From NCBI GenBank assembly GCA_037013495.1, contig CM072810.1, forward strand, positions 38,221,843 through 38,285,842: a stretch of 64,000 nt of DNA. The letters are read 5' to 3'. Each line of letters begins with the position of its first letter. The stretch's first letter is position 1. The notes beneath the pieces were generated by a model. The model worked only from the letters and a program-made list of their open reading frames with translations. It did not search any database and had not been told where the DNA came from. Positions 12,671 through 26,170 of this stretch are shown here, piece after piece. The stretch comes from Hippophae tibetana. Its lineage: Eukaryota; Streptophyta; Magnoliopsida; Rosales; Elaeagnaceae. The translations under genes and the position numbers were made by a program.

Positions 12671-15170
12671 TGAATCAGATGGGAAATTATTCGAACTGCA
12701 TTATTTGCTGCCAAGATGATAGCAATCCATTTTCGTGGACGGAAAGAGCTTGACTTTATAGCCATCAAGTATAGTGGTACGAGCGAAGCTATTTTGACAC
12801 AATTGTTAGAAATGATCAATCTAATACCAATGAAGAGAAAATATCTATACTTTCCCATAGATTTACTAAATTTCTTAGAAAGAATAAACCCGTTTTTAGG
12901 GATTTAAGAAAAAGATAATCCGAGCTCTAAAATGATTATTTCAATGAATTTATAGTGGTATTTCTTCCAAGAAACTTCAAACATTTTGGAGACCACTCAT
13001 ATAGGCATTTGAACAAAAAACTAAATCTAGAACTACGCAGCTGAACATAAATTTTGAACTCTATATCATGCAAGAGGATGAAACTTTGAACAAATTTTAT
13101 GCAGGTTTTTGAATCATTATCAACTACCCGTACAATTTGGATGGACCTATTTGGGAAAAAAAGTAGATTGAGAAAATTGTTGTTAGCCTACATAATCATT
13201 TTCAAGAAAAAGATACCTTGCTTAAATGCATATAGAAGGCCTGTGAACTTACTGTTAAATGAATCAGATGGGAAATTATTCGAACTGCATTATTTGCTGC
13301 CAAGATGATAGCAATCCATTTTCGTGGACGGAAAGAGCTTGACTTTATAGCCATCAAGTATAGTGGTACGAGCGAAGCTATTTTGACACAATTGTTAGAA
13401 ATGATGAATCTAATACCAATGAAGAGAAAATATCTATACTTTCCCATATATTTACTAAATTTCTTAGAAAGAATAAACCTGTTTTTAGGGATTTAAAAAA
13501 ATTGTAATCCGAGCTCTAAAATGATTATTTCAATGAATTTATAGTTGTATTTCTTCCAAGACACTTCAAACATTTTGGAGACCACTCATATAGGCATTTG
13601 AGCAAAAAACTAAATCTAGAACTATGCAGCTGAACATAAATTTTGAACTCTATATCATGCAAGAGGATGAACCTTTGAACAAATTCAACTCAGGTTTTTC
13701 AATCAATTTCACCTACCCGTACAATTTGGATGGACCTATTTGGAAAAAAAAGTAAATTGAGAAAATTGTTGTTAGCCTACATTATCATTTTGAAGAAAAA
13801 TATACCTTGCTTAAATCCGTATAGAAGGCCTGTGAACTTACTGTTAAATGAATCAGTTGGGAAATTATTCGAACTGCATTATTTGTCGCCAAGATGATAG
13901 AAATCCACTTTCGTGGACGGAAAGAGCTTGACTTTATAGACATCAAGTATAGTGGTACGAGCGAAGCTATTTTTACACAATAGTTAGATATGATGAATCT
14001 AATAGCAATGAAGGGAAAATATCTATACTTTCCCATAGATTTACTAAATTTCTTAGAAAGAATAAACCCGTTTTTAGGGATTTATAAAAAAAGGTAATCC
14101 GAGCTCTAAAATGATTATTTCAATGAATTTATATTTGTATTTCTTCCAAGCAACTTCAAACATTTTGGAGACCACTCATATAGGCATTTGAGCAAAAAAC
14201 TAAATCTAGAACTATGCAACTGAACAGAAATTTTGAACTCTATATCATGCAAGAGGATGAACCTTTGAACAAATTCAACGCAGGTTTTTCAATCAATTTC
14301 AACTACCCGTACAATATGGATATACCTATTTGGAAAAAAAAAGTAGATTGAGAAAATTGTTGGTAGTCTATATTATCATTTTCAAGAAAAAGATAGCTTG
14401 CTTAAATCCATATAGAAGGCCTGTGAACTTACTGTTAAATGAATCAGTTGGGAAATTATTCGAACTGCATTATTTGTTGCCAAGATGATTGCAATCCACA
14501 TTCGTGGACGAAAAGAGCTTGACTTTATAGACATCAAGTATAGTGGTACGAGCGAAGATATTTTTACACAATTTTTAGAAATGATGAATCTAATACCAAA
14601 GAAGAGAAAATATCTATACTTTCCCATATATTTACTAAATTTCTTAGAAAGAATAAACCCGTTTTTAGGGATTTAAAAAAAAGGTAATCCGAGCTCTAAA
14701 ATGATTATTTCAATGAATTTATAGTTGTATTTCTTCCAAGCAACTTCAAACATTTTGTAGACCACTGATATAGGCATTTGAGCAAAAAACTAAATCTAGA
14801 ACTATGCAGCTGAACATAAATTGTGAACTCTATATCATGCAAGATGATGAAACTTTGAAGAAATTCTATACAGGTTTTTCAATGAATTTCAACTACCCGT
14901 ACAATTTGGATGGACCTATTTGGAAAAAAAAACTAGATTGAGAAAATTGTTTTTAGCCTACATTATCATTTTCAAGAAAAAGATACCTTGCTTAAATCCA
15001 TATAGAAGGCCTGTGAGCTTACTGTTAAATTAATCAGTTGGGAAATTATTCGAACTGCATTATTTGTTGCCAAGATGATAGCAATCCACTTTCGTGGACG
15101 GAAAGAGCTTGACTTTATAGACATCAAGTATAGTAGTACGAGCGAAGCTATTTTGACACAATTGTTAGAA
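12200..15170. repeat. Mixed zone, monomers 22-26
   Basis: No multi-monomer HOR is visible here. Monomers 22 and 23 share a nearly identical second half at 589-bp spacing (AATCAGATGGG, TTGCTGCC, TTTATAGCCATCAAG), a simple one-unit duplication. Monomer 24 (13558) opens with AAGACACTTC. Monomer 25 (14148) carries AATATGGATATACC. Monomer 26 introduces the GTGAGCTTACTG variant and the third type of 3' end (GATTTTAAAAAAATGGCAATC), both of which continue into the next block. Confidence 0.75.
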
Positions 15171-18100
15171 ATGATGAATCTAATACCAATGAAGAGAAAA
15201 TAGCTATACTTTCCAATAGATTTACTAAATTTCTTAGAAAGAATAAACCCGTTTTTAGGGATTTTAAAAAAATGGCAATCCGAGCTCTAAAATAATTATT
15301 TAAATGAATTTATAGTTGTATTTCTTCCACGTAACTTCAAACATTTTGCAGACCACTCATATAGGAATTTGAGCAATAAAACTAAATCTAGAACTATGCA
15401 GCTGAACATAATTTTTGAACTCTATATCATGCAAGAGGATGAAACTTTGAACAAATTCTATGCAGGTTTTTCAATCAATTTCAACTACCCGTACAATTTG
15501 GATGGACCTATTTGAAAAAAAAACTAGATTGAGAAAATTGTTTTTAGCCTACATTATCATTTTCAAGAAAAAGATACCTTGCTTAAATCCATATAGAAAG
15601 CCTGTGAGCTTACTGTTAATTTAATCAGTTGGGAAATTATTCGAACTGCATTATTTGTTGCCAAGATAATAGCAATCCACTTTCGTAGACGGAAAGAGCT
15701 TGGCTTTATAGACATCAAGTATAGTGGTACGAGCGAAGCTATTTTGACACAATTGTTAGAAATGATGAATCTAATACCAATGAAGAGAAAATATCTATAC
15801 TTTCCCATATATTTACTAAATTTCTTAAAAAGAATAAACCCGTTTTTAGGTATTTAAAAAAAATGTAATCTGAGCTCTAAAATGATTATTTCAATGAATT
15901 TATAGTTGTATTTCTTCCAAGCAACTTCAAATATTTTGGAGACCACTCATATAGGCATTTGAGCAAAAAACTAAATCTAGAACTATGCAGCTGAACAGAA
16001 ATTTTGAACTCTATATCATGCAAGAGGATGAACCTTTGAACAAATTCAACGCAGGTTTTTCAATCAATTTCAACTACCCGTACAATTTGGATGGACCTAT
16101 TTGGAAAAAAAAGTAGATTGAGAAAATTGTTGTTAGCCTAAATTATCATTTTCAAGAAAAAGATACCTTGCTTAAATCCATATAGAAGGCCTGTGAACTT
16201 ACTGTTGAATGAATCAGTTGGAAAATTATTCGAACGGCATCACTTGTTACCAAGTTGATGGCAATCCATTGTCGTGGACGGAAAGAGGTTGACTTTATAG
16301 ACATCAAGTATAGTGGTACGAGCGAAGCTATTTTGACACAATTTTTAGAAATGATGAATCTAATACCAATGAAGAGAAAATAGCTATACTTTCCAATAGA
16401 TTTACTAAATTTCTTAGAAAGAATAAACCCATTTTTAGGGATTTTCAAAAAAGGTAATCCGAGCTCTAAAATAAGTATTTCAATGAATTTATAGTTGTAT
16501 TTCTTCCAAGCAACTTCAAACATTTTGGAGACCACTCATATAGGCATTTGAGCAAAAAACTAAATCTAGAACTATGCAGCTGAACATAAATTTTGAACTC
16601 TATATCATGCAAGAGGATGAAACTTTGAACAAATTCTATGCAGGTTTTTCAATCAATTTCAACTACCCGTACAATTTGGATAGACCTATTTGGAAAAAAA
16701 AGTAGATTGATAAAATTGTTGTTAGCCTACCTTATCATTTTGAAGAAAAATATACCTTGCTTAAATCCGTATAGAAGGCCTGTGAACTTACTGTTAAATG
16801 AATCATTTGGGAAATTATTCGAACTGCATTATTTGTTGCCAAGATGATAGAAATCCACTTTCGTGGACAGAAAGAGCTTGACTTTATAGACATCAAGTAT
16901 AGTGCTACGAGCGAAAATATTTTGACACAATTGTTAGATATGATGAATCTAATACCAATGAAGAGAAAATATCTATACTTTCCCATATATTTACTAAATT
17001 TATTAGAAAGAATAAACCCGTTTTTAGGGATTTAAAAAAATGTAATCCGAGCTCTAAAATGATTATTTCAATGAATTTATAGTTGTATTTCTTCCAAGCA
17101 ACTTCAAACATTTTGCAAACCACTCATATAGGCATTTGAGCAATAAAACTAAATCTAGAACTATGCAGCTGAACATAAATTTTGAACTCTATATCATGCA
17201 AGAAGATGAAACTTTGAACAAATTCTATGCAGGTTTTTCAATCAATTTCAACTACCCTTACAATTTGGATGGACCTATTTGGAAAAAAAAGTAGATTGAG
17301 AAAATTGTTGTTAGCCTACATTATCAATTTCAAGAAAAAGATACCTTGCTTAAATCCATATAGAAGGCGTGTGAACTTACTGTTAAATGAATCAGTTGGA
17401 AAATTATTCGAACGGCATCACTTGTTACCAAGTTGATGGCAATCCATTGTCGTGGACCAAAAGGGGTTGACTTTATAGACATCAAGTATAGTGGTACGAG
17501 CGAAGCTATTTTGACACAATTGTTAGAAATGATGAATCTAATACCAATGAAGAGAAAATAGCTATACTTTCCAATAGATTTACTAAATTTCTTAGAAAGA
17601 ATAAACCCGTTTTTAGGGATTTTAAAAAAATGGCAATCCGAGCTCTAAAATGATTATTTAAATGAATTTATAGTTGTATTTCTTCCAAGCAACTTCAAAC
17701 ATTTTGTAGACCACTTATATAGGAATTTGAGCAATAAAACTAAATCTAGAACTATGCAGCTGAACATAATTTTTGAACTCTATATCATGCAAGAGGATGA
17801 AACTTTGAACAAATTCTATGCAGGTTTTTCAATCAATTTCAACTACCCGTACAATTTGGATGGACCTATTTGAAAAAAAAACTAGATTGAGAGAATTGTT
17901 TTTAGCCTACATTATCATTTTCAAGATAAAGATACCTTGCTTAAATCCATATAGAAGGCCTGTGAGCTTACTGTTAAATTAATCAGTTGGGAAATTATTC
18001 GAACTGCATTATTTGTTGCCAAGATGATAGCAATCCACTTTCGTAGACGGAAAGAGCTTGACTTTATAGACATCAAGTATAGTGGTACGAGCGAAGCTAT

Positions 18101-19454
18101 TTTGACACAATTGTTAGAAATGATGAATCTAATACCAATGAAGAGAAAATATCTATACTTTCCCATATATTTACTAAATTTCTTAAAAAGAATAAACCCG
18201 TTTTTAGGTATTTAAAAAAAATGTAATCTGAGCTCTAAAATGATTATTTCAATGAATTTATAGTTGTATTTCTTCCAAGCAACTTCAAATATTTTGGAGA
18301 CCACTCATATAGGCATTTGAGCAAAAAACTAAATCTAGAACTATGCAGCTGAACAGAAATTTTGAACTCTATATCATGCAAGAGGATGAACCTTTGAACA
18401 AATTCAACGCAGGTTTTTCAATCAATTTCAACTACCCGTACAATTTGGATGGACCTATTTGGAAAAAAAAGTAGATTGAGAAAATTTTTGTTAGCCTACA
18501 TTATCATTTTCAAGAAAAAGATACCTTGCTTAAATCCATATAGAAGGCCTGTGAACATACTGTTGAATGAATCACTTGGAAAATTATTCGAACGACATCA
18601 CTTGTTACCAAGTTGATGGCAATCCATTGTCCTGGACGGAAAGAGGTTGACTTTATAGACATCAAGTATAGTGGTACGAGCGAAGCTATTTTGACACAAT
18701 TGTTAGAAATGATGAATCTAATACCAATGAAGAGAAAATAGCTATACTTTCCAATAGATTTACTAAATTTCTTAGAAAGAATAAACCCATTTTTAGGGAT
18801 TTTCAAAAAAGGTAATCCGAGCTCTAAAATAAGTATTTCAATGAATTTATAGTTGTATTTCTTCCAAACAACTTCAAACATTTTGCAGACCACTCATATA
18901 GGCATTTGAGCAATAAAACTAAATCTACAAGTATGCAGCTGAACATAAATTTTGAACTCTATATCATGCAAGAGGATGAAACTTTGAACAAATTCTATGC
19001 AGGTTTTTCAATCAATTTCAACTACCCGTACAATTTGGATGGACCTATTTGGAAAATAAAGTAGATTGAGAAAATTGTTGTTAGCCTACATTATCATTTT
19101 GAAGAAAAATATACTTTGCTTAAATCCGTATAGAAGGCCTGTGAACTTACTGTTAAATGAATCAGTTGGGAAATTATTCGAACTGCATTATTTGTTGCCA
19201 AGATGATAGAAATCCACTTTCGTGGACGGAAAGAGCTTGACTTTATAGACATCAAGTATAGTGCTACGAGCGAAAATATTTTGATACAATTGTTAGATAT
19301 GATGAATCTAATACCAATGAAGAGAAAATATCTATAGTTTCCCATATATTTACTAAATTTCTTAGAAAGAATAAACCCGTTTTTAGGGATTTAAAAAAAT
19401 GTAATCCGACCTCTAAAATGATTATTTCAATGAATTTATAGTTGTATTTCTTCC
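15170..19454. repeat. 4-mer higher-order repeat, 2358 bp, two copies
   Basis: The end of monomer 26 through monomer 29 (about 15170-17095) is repeated by the end of monomer 30 through monomer 33 (about 17530-19454). Shared marks are the rare end type with TTATTTAAATG, AGGAATTTGAGCAATAAAAC with ACATAATTTTTGAAC (27/31), CTTCAAATATTTTGG (28/32), GACGGAAAGAGG with GAAAATAG (28/32) and GTGCTACGAGCGAAAATATTTTGA (29/33). Close similarity covers about 1.9 kb of each 2358-bp period; the remaining part (first half of monomer 30 against 34) belongs to different variants. Confidence 0.88.
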
Positions 19455-22230
19455 AAGCAACTTCAAACATTTTGGAGACCACTCATATAGGCATTTGAGC
19501 AAAAAACTAAATCTAGAACTATGCAGCTGAAAAGAAATTTTGAACTCTATATCATGCAAGAGGATGAACCTTTGAATAAATTCAACGCAGGTTTTTCAAT
19601 CAATTTCAACTACCCGTACAATTTGGATGGCCTATTTGGAAAAAAAAAGTAGATTGAGAAAATTGTTGTTAGCCTACAATATCATTTTGAAGAAAAAGAT
19701 ACCTTGCTTAAATCCATATAGAAGGCCTGTTAACTTACTGTTAAATGAATCAGTTGGGAAATTATTCGAATTGCATCACTTGTTACCAAGATGATGGCAA
19801 TCCATTGTCGTGCACGGAAAGAGCTTGACTTTATAGACATCAAGTAAAGTGGTACGAGGGAAGCTATTTTGACACAATTGTTAGAAATGATGAATCTAAT
19901 ACCAATGAAGAGAAAATAGCTATACTTTCCAATAGATTTATAAATTTCTTAGAAAGAATAAACCCATTTTTAGGGATTTTCAAAAAAGGTAATCCGAGCT
20001 CTAAAATAAGTATTTCAATGAATTTATAGTTGTATTTCTTCCAAGCAACTTCAAACATTTTGGAGACCACTCATATAGGCATTTGAGCAAAAAACTAAAT
20101 CTAGAACTATGCAGCTGAACATAAATTTTGAACTCTATATCATCCAAGAGGATGAAATTTGAACAAATTCTATGCAGGTTTTTCAATCAATTTCAGCTAC
20201 CCGTACAATTTGGATGGACCTATTTGGAAAAAAAAGTAGATTGAGAAAATTGTTGTTAGCCTACATTATCATTTTCAAGAAAAAGATACCTTGCTTAAAT
20301 CCATGTAGAAGGCCTGTGAACTTACTGTTGAATGAATCAGTTGGAAAATTATTCGAACGGCATCACTTGTTACCAAGTTGATGGCAATCCATTGGCCTGG
20401 ACGGAAAGAGGTTGACTTTATTGACATCAAGTATAGTGGTACGAGCGATGCTATTTTGACCCAATTGTTAGAAATGATGAATCTAATACCAATGAAGAGA
20501 AAATAGCTATACTTTCCAATAGATTTACTAAATTTCTTAGAAAGAATAAACCCAATTTTAGGGATTTTCAAAAAAGGTAATCCGAGCTCTAAAATAAGTA
20601 TTTCAATGAATTTATAGTTGTATTTCTTCCAAGCAACTTCAAACATTTTGCAGACCACTCATATAGGCATTTGAGCAATAAAACTAAATCTAGAACCATG
20701 CAGCTGAACATAAATTTTGAACTCTATATCATGCAAGAGGATGAAAGTTTGAACAAATTCTATGTAGGTTTTTCAATCAATTTCAACTACCCGTACAATA
20801 TGGATGGACCTATTTGGAAAAAAAAGTAGATTGAGAAAATTGTTGTTAGCCTACATTATCATTTTGAAGAAAAATATACCTCGCTTAAATCCGTATAGAA
20901 GGCCTGTGAACTTACTCTTAAATGAATCAGTTGGGAAATTATTCGAACTGCATTATTTGTTGCCAAGATGATAGAAATCCACTTTCGTGGACGGAAAGAA
21001 CTTGGCTTTATAGACATCAAGTATAGTGGTACGAGCAAAAATATTTTGACACAATTGTTAGATATGATGAATCTAATACCAATGAAGAGAAAATATCTAT
21101 ACTTTCCCATATATTTACTAAATTTCTTAGAAAGAATAAACCCGTTTTTAGGGATTTAAAAAAATGTAATCTAAGCTCTAAAATGATTATTTCAATGAAT
21201 TTATAGTTGTATTTCTTCCAAGCAACTTCAAACATTTTGGAGACTACTCTTATAGGCATTTGAGCAATAAACTAAATCTAGAACTATGCAGCTGAACAGA
21301 AATTTTGAACTCTATATCATGCAAGAGGATGAACCTTTGAAAAAATTCAACGCAGGTTTTTATATCAATTTCAAGTACCCGTACAATTTGGATGGCCTAT
21401 TTGGAAAAAAAAGTAGATTGAGAAAATTGTTGTTAGCCTACATTATCATTTTCAAGAAAAAGATAGCTTGCTTAAATCCATATAGAAGGCCTGTGAACTT
21501 ACTGTTAAATGAATCAGTTGGAAAATTATTCGAACGGCATCACTTGTTACCAAGTTGATGGCAATCCATTGTCGTGGACGGAAAGACGTTGACTTTATAG
21601 ACATCAAGTATAGTGGTACGAACGAAGCTATTTTGACACAATTGTTAGAAATGATGAATCTAATACCAATGAAGAGAAAATAGCTATACTTTCCAATAGA
21701 TTTACTAAATTTCTTAGAAAGAATAAACCCATTTTTAGGGATTTTCAAAAAAGGTAATCCGAGCTCTAAAATAAGTATTTCAATGAATTTATAGTTGTAT
21801 TTCTTCCAAGCAACTTCAAACATTTTGGAGACCACTCATATAGGCATTTGAGCAAAAAACTAAATCTAGAACTATGCAGCTGAACATAAATTTTGAACTC
21901 TATATCATCCAAGAGGATGAAACTTTGAACAAATTCTATGCAGGTTTTTCAATCAATTTCAGCTACCCGTACAATTTGGATGGACCTATTTGGAAAAAAA
22001 AGTAGATTGAGAAAATTGTTGTTAGCCTACATTATCATTTTCAAGAAAAAGATACCTTGCTTAAATCCATATAGAAGGCCTGTGAACTTACTGGTTAATG
22101 AATCAGTTGGAAAATTATTCGAACGGCATCACTTGTTACCAAGTTGATGGCAATCCATTGTCCTGGACGGAAAGAGGTTGACTTTATAGACATCAAGTAT
22201 AGTGGTACGAGCGATGCTATTTTGACACAA
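19455..22230. repeat. Mixed zone, monomers 34-38
   Basis: These units have no local period longer than one monomer, but the order recurs further right. Monomers 35 and 38 carry ATCATCCAAGAGG, also found in 50 and 51; 35, 50 and 51 also share the one-base-shorter GATGAAATTTGAAC. Monomer 36 (20631) carries AGAACCATGCAG and GAGCAAAAATATTTTGAC, as does 47. Monomer 37 carries the shorter GAGCAATAAACTAAATC and CCTTTGAAAAAATTC, as do 40, 44 and 49. Four of the five have type B ends. Confidence 0.8.
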
Positions 22231-25200
22231 TTGTTAGAAATGATGAATCTAATACCAATGAAGAGAAAATATCTATACTTTCCCATATATTTACTAAATT
22301 TCTTAGAAAGAATAAACCCAATTTTAGGGATTTTCAAAAAAGGTAATCCGATCTCTAAAATAAGTATTTCAATGAATTTATAGTTGTATTTCTTCCAAGC
22401 AACTTCAAACATTTGGCAGACCACTCATATAGGCATTTGAGCAACAAAACTAAATCTAGAACTATGCAGCTGAACATAAATTTTGAACTCTATATCATGC
22501 AAGAGGATGAAACTTTGAACAAATTCTATGCAGGTTTTTCAATCAATTTCAACTACCCGTACAATATGGATGGACCTATTTGGAAAAAAAAGTAGATTGA
22601 GAAAATTGTTGTTAGCCTACATTATCATTTTGAAGAAAAATATACCTCGCTTAAATCCGTATAGAAGGCCTGTGAACTTACTGTTAAATGAATCAGTTGG
22701 GAAATTATTCGAACTGCATTATTTGTTGCCAAGATGATAGAAATCCACTTTCGTGGACGGAAAGAACTTGACTTTATAGACATCAAGTATAGTGGTACGA
22801 GCGAAAACATTTTGACACAATTGTTAGATATGATGAATCTAATACCAATGAAGAGAAAATATCTATACTTTCCCATATATTTACTAAATTTCTTAGAAAG
22901 AATAAACCCGTTTTTAGGGATTTAAAAAAAATGTAATCCGAGCTCTAAAATGATTATTTCAATGAATTTATAGGTGTATTTCTTCCAAGCAACTTCAAAC
23001 ATTTTGGAGACCACTCTTATAGGCATTTGAGCAATAAACTAAATCTAGAACTATGCAGCTGAACAAAAATTTTGAACTCTATATCATGCAAGAGGATGAA
23101 CCTTTGAAAAAATTCAACGCAGGTTTTTCAATCAATTTCAAGTACCCGTACAATTTGGATGGCCTATTTGGAAAAAAAAGTAGATTGAGAAAATTGTTTT
23201 TAGCATATATTATCATTTTCAAGAAAAAGATTCCTTGCTTAAAGCCATATAGAAGGCCTGTGAACTTACTGTTAAATGAATCAGTTGGGAAATTATTCGA
23301 ACTGCATTATTTGTTGCCAAAATGATTGCAATCCACTTTCGTGGACGGAAAGAGCTTGACTTTATAGACATCAAGTATAGTGGTACGAGCGAAGCTATTT
23401 TGACACAATTGTTAGAAATGATGAATCTAATACCAATGAAGAGAAAATAGCTATACTTTCCAATAGATTTACTAAATTTCTTAGAAAGAATAAACCCGTT
23501 TTTAGGGATTTTAAAAAAATGGCAATCCGAGCTCTAAAATGATTATTTAAATGAATTTATAGTTGTATTTCTTCCAAGCAACTTCAAACATTTTGTAGAC
23601 CACTCATATAGGAATCTGAGCAATAAAACTAAATCTAGAACTATGCAGCTGAACATAATTTTTGAACTCTATATCATGCAAGAGGATGAAACTTTGAACA
23701 AATTCTATGCAGGTTTTTCAATCAATTTCAACTACCCGTACAATTTGGATGGACCTATTTGAAAAAAAAACTAGATTGAGAAAATTGTTTTTAGCCTACA
23801 TTATCATTTTCAAGATAAAGATTCCTTGCTTAAATCCATATAGAAGGCCTGTGAACTTACTGTTAAATGAATCAGTTGGGAAATTATTCGAACTGCATTA
23901 TTTGTTGCCAATATGATTGCAATCCACTTTCGTGGACGGAAAGAGCTTGACTTTATAGACATCAAGTATAGTGGTACGAGCGAAGCTATTTTGACACAAT
24001 TGTTAGAAATGATGAATCTAATACCAATGAAGAGAAAATTGCTATACTTTCCAATAGATTTACTAAATTTCTTAGAAAGAATAAACCCGTTTTTAGGGAT
24101 TTTAAAAAAATGGCAATCCGAGCTCTAAAATGATTATTTAAATGAATTTATAGTTGTATTTCTTCCAAGCAACTTCAAACATTTTGTAGACCACTCATAT
24201 AGGAATTTGAGCAATAAAACTAAATCTAGAACTATGCAGCTGAACATAATTTTTGAACTCTATATCGTGCAAGAGGATGAAACTTTGAACAAATTCTATG
24301 CAGGTTTTTCAATCAATTTCAACTACCCGTACAATTTGGATGGACCTATTTGAAAAAAAAACTAGATTGAGAAAATTGTTTTTAGCCTACATTATCATTT
24401 TCAAGATAAAGATACCTTGCTTAAATCCATATAGAAGGCCTGTGAGCTTACTGTTAAATTAATCAGTTGGGAAATTATTCGAACTGCATTATTTGTTGCC
24501 AAGATGATAGCAATCCACTTTCGTAGACGGAAAGAGCTTGACTTTATAGACATCAAGTATAGTGGTACGAGCGAAGCTATTTTGACACAATTGTTAGAAA
24601 TGATGAATCTAATACCAATGAAGAGAAAATATCTATACTTTCCCATATATTTACTAAATTTCTTAGAAAGAATAAACCCAATTTTAGGGATTTTCAAAAA
24701 AGGTAATCCGATCTCTAAAATAAGTATTTCAATGAATTTATAGTTGTATTTCTTCCAAGCAACTTCAAACATTTGGCAGACCACTCATATAGGCATTTGA
24801 GCAACAAAACTAAATCTAGAACTATGCAGCTGAACATAAATTTTGAACTCTATATCATGCAAGAGGATGAAACTTTGAACAAATTCTATGCAGGTTTTTC
24901 AATCAATTTCAACTACCCGTACAATATGGATGGACCTATTTCGAAAAAAAAGTAGATTGAGAAAATTGTTGTTAGTCTACATTATCATTTTGAAGAAAAA
25001 TATACCTCGCTTAAATCCGTATAGAAGGCCTGTGAACTTACTGTTAAATGAATCAGTTGGGAAATTATTCGAACTGCATTATTTGTTGCCAAGATGATAG
25101 AAATCCACTTTCGTGGACGGAAAGAACTTGACTTTATAGACATCAAGTATAGTGGTACGAGCGAAAACATTTTGACACAATTGTTAGATATGATGAATCT

Positions 25201-26170
25201 AATACCAATGAAGAGAAAATATCTATACTTTCCCATATATTTACTAAATTTCTTAGAAAGAATAAACCCGTTTTTAGGGATTTAAAAAAAATGTAATCCG
25301 AGCTCTAAAATGATTATTTCAATGAATTTATAGGTGTATTTCTTCCAAGCAACTTCAAACATTTTGGAGACCACTCTTATAGGCATTTGAGCAATAAACT
25401 AAATCTAGAACTATGCAGCTGAACAGAAATTTTGAACTCTATATCATGCAAGAGGATGAACCTTTGAAAAAATTCAACGCAGGTTTTTCAATCAATTTCA
25501 AGTACCCGTACAATTTGGATGGCCTATTTGGAAAAAAAAGTAGATTGAGAAAATTGTTTTTAGCATATATTATCATTTTCAAGAAAAAGATTCCTTGCTT
25601 AAAGCCATATAGAAGGCCTGTGAACTTACTGTTAAATGAATCAGTTGGGAAATTATTCGAACTGCATTATTTGTTGCCAATATGATTGCAATCCACTTTC
25701 GTGGACGGAAAGAGCTTGACTTTATAGACATCAAGTATAGTGGTACGAGCGAAGCTATTTTGACACAATTGTTAGAAATGATGAATCTAATACCAATGAA
25801 GAGAAAATTGCTATACTTTCCAATAGATTTACTAAATTTCTTAGAAAGAATAAACCCGTTTTTAGGGATTTTAAAAAAATGGCAATCCGAGCTCTAAAAT
25901 GATTATTTAAATGAATTTATAGTTGTATTTCTTCCAAGCAACTTCAAACATTTTGTAGACCACTCATATAGGAATTTGAGCAATAAAACTAAATCTAGAA
26001 CTATGCAGCTGAACATAATTTTTGAACTCTATATCGTGCAAGAGGATGAAACTTTGAACAAATTCTATGCAGGTTTTTCAATCAATTTCAACTACCCGTA
26101 CAATTTGGATGGACCTATTTGAAAAAAAAACTAGATTGAGAAAATTGTTTTTAGCCTACATTATCATTTT
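22230..26170. repeat. 4-mer higher-order repeat, 2360 bp, two copies
   Basis: About 22230-23810 (end of monomer 38 to monomer 41) recurs at about 24590-26170 (end of monomer 42 to monomer 45). The spacing is 2360 bp for 39/43, 40/44 and 41/45. Marks are CATTTGGCAGACC with GAGCAACAAAAC (39/43), GCGAAAACATTTTGAC (39/43), TTTATAGGTGTATTTC, CACTCTTATAGGC with TTGAAAAAATTC (40/44), and TGTAGACCACTCATATAGGAAT (41/45). Monomer 42 carries ATATCGTGCAAGAGG, as does 45, so variants also spread within the block. A few single-base differences remain between the copies. Confidence 0.88.
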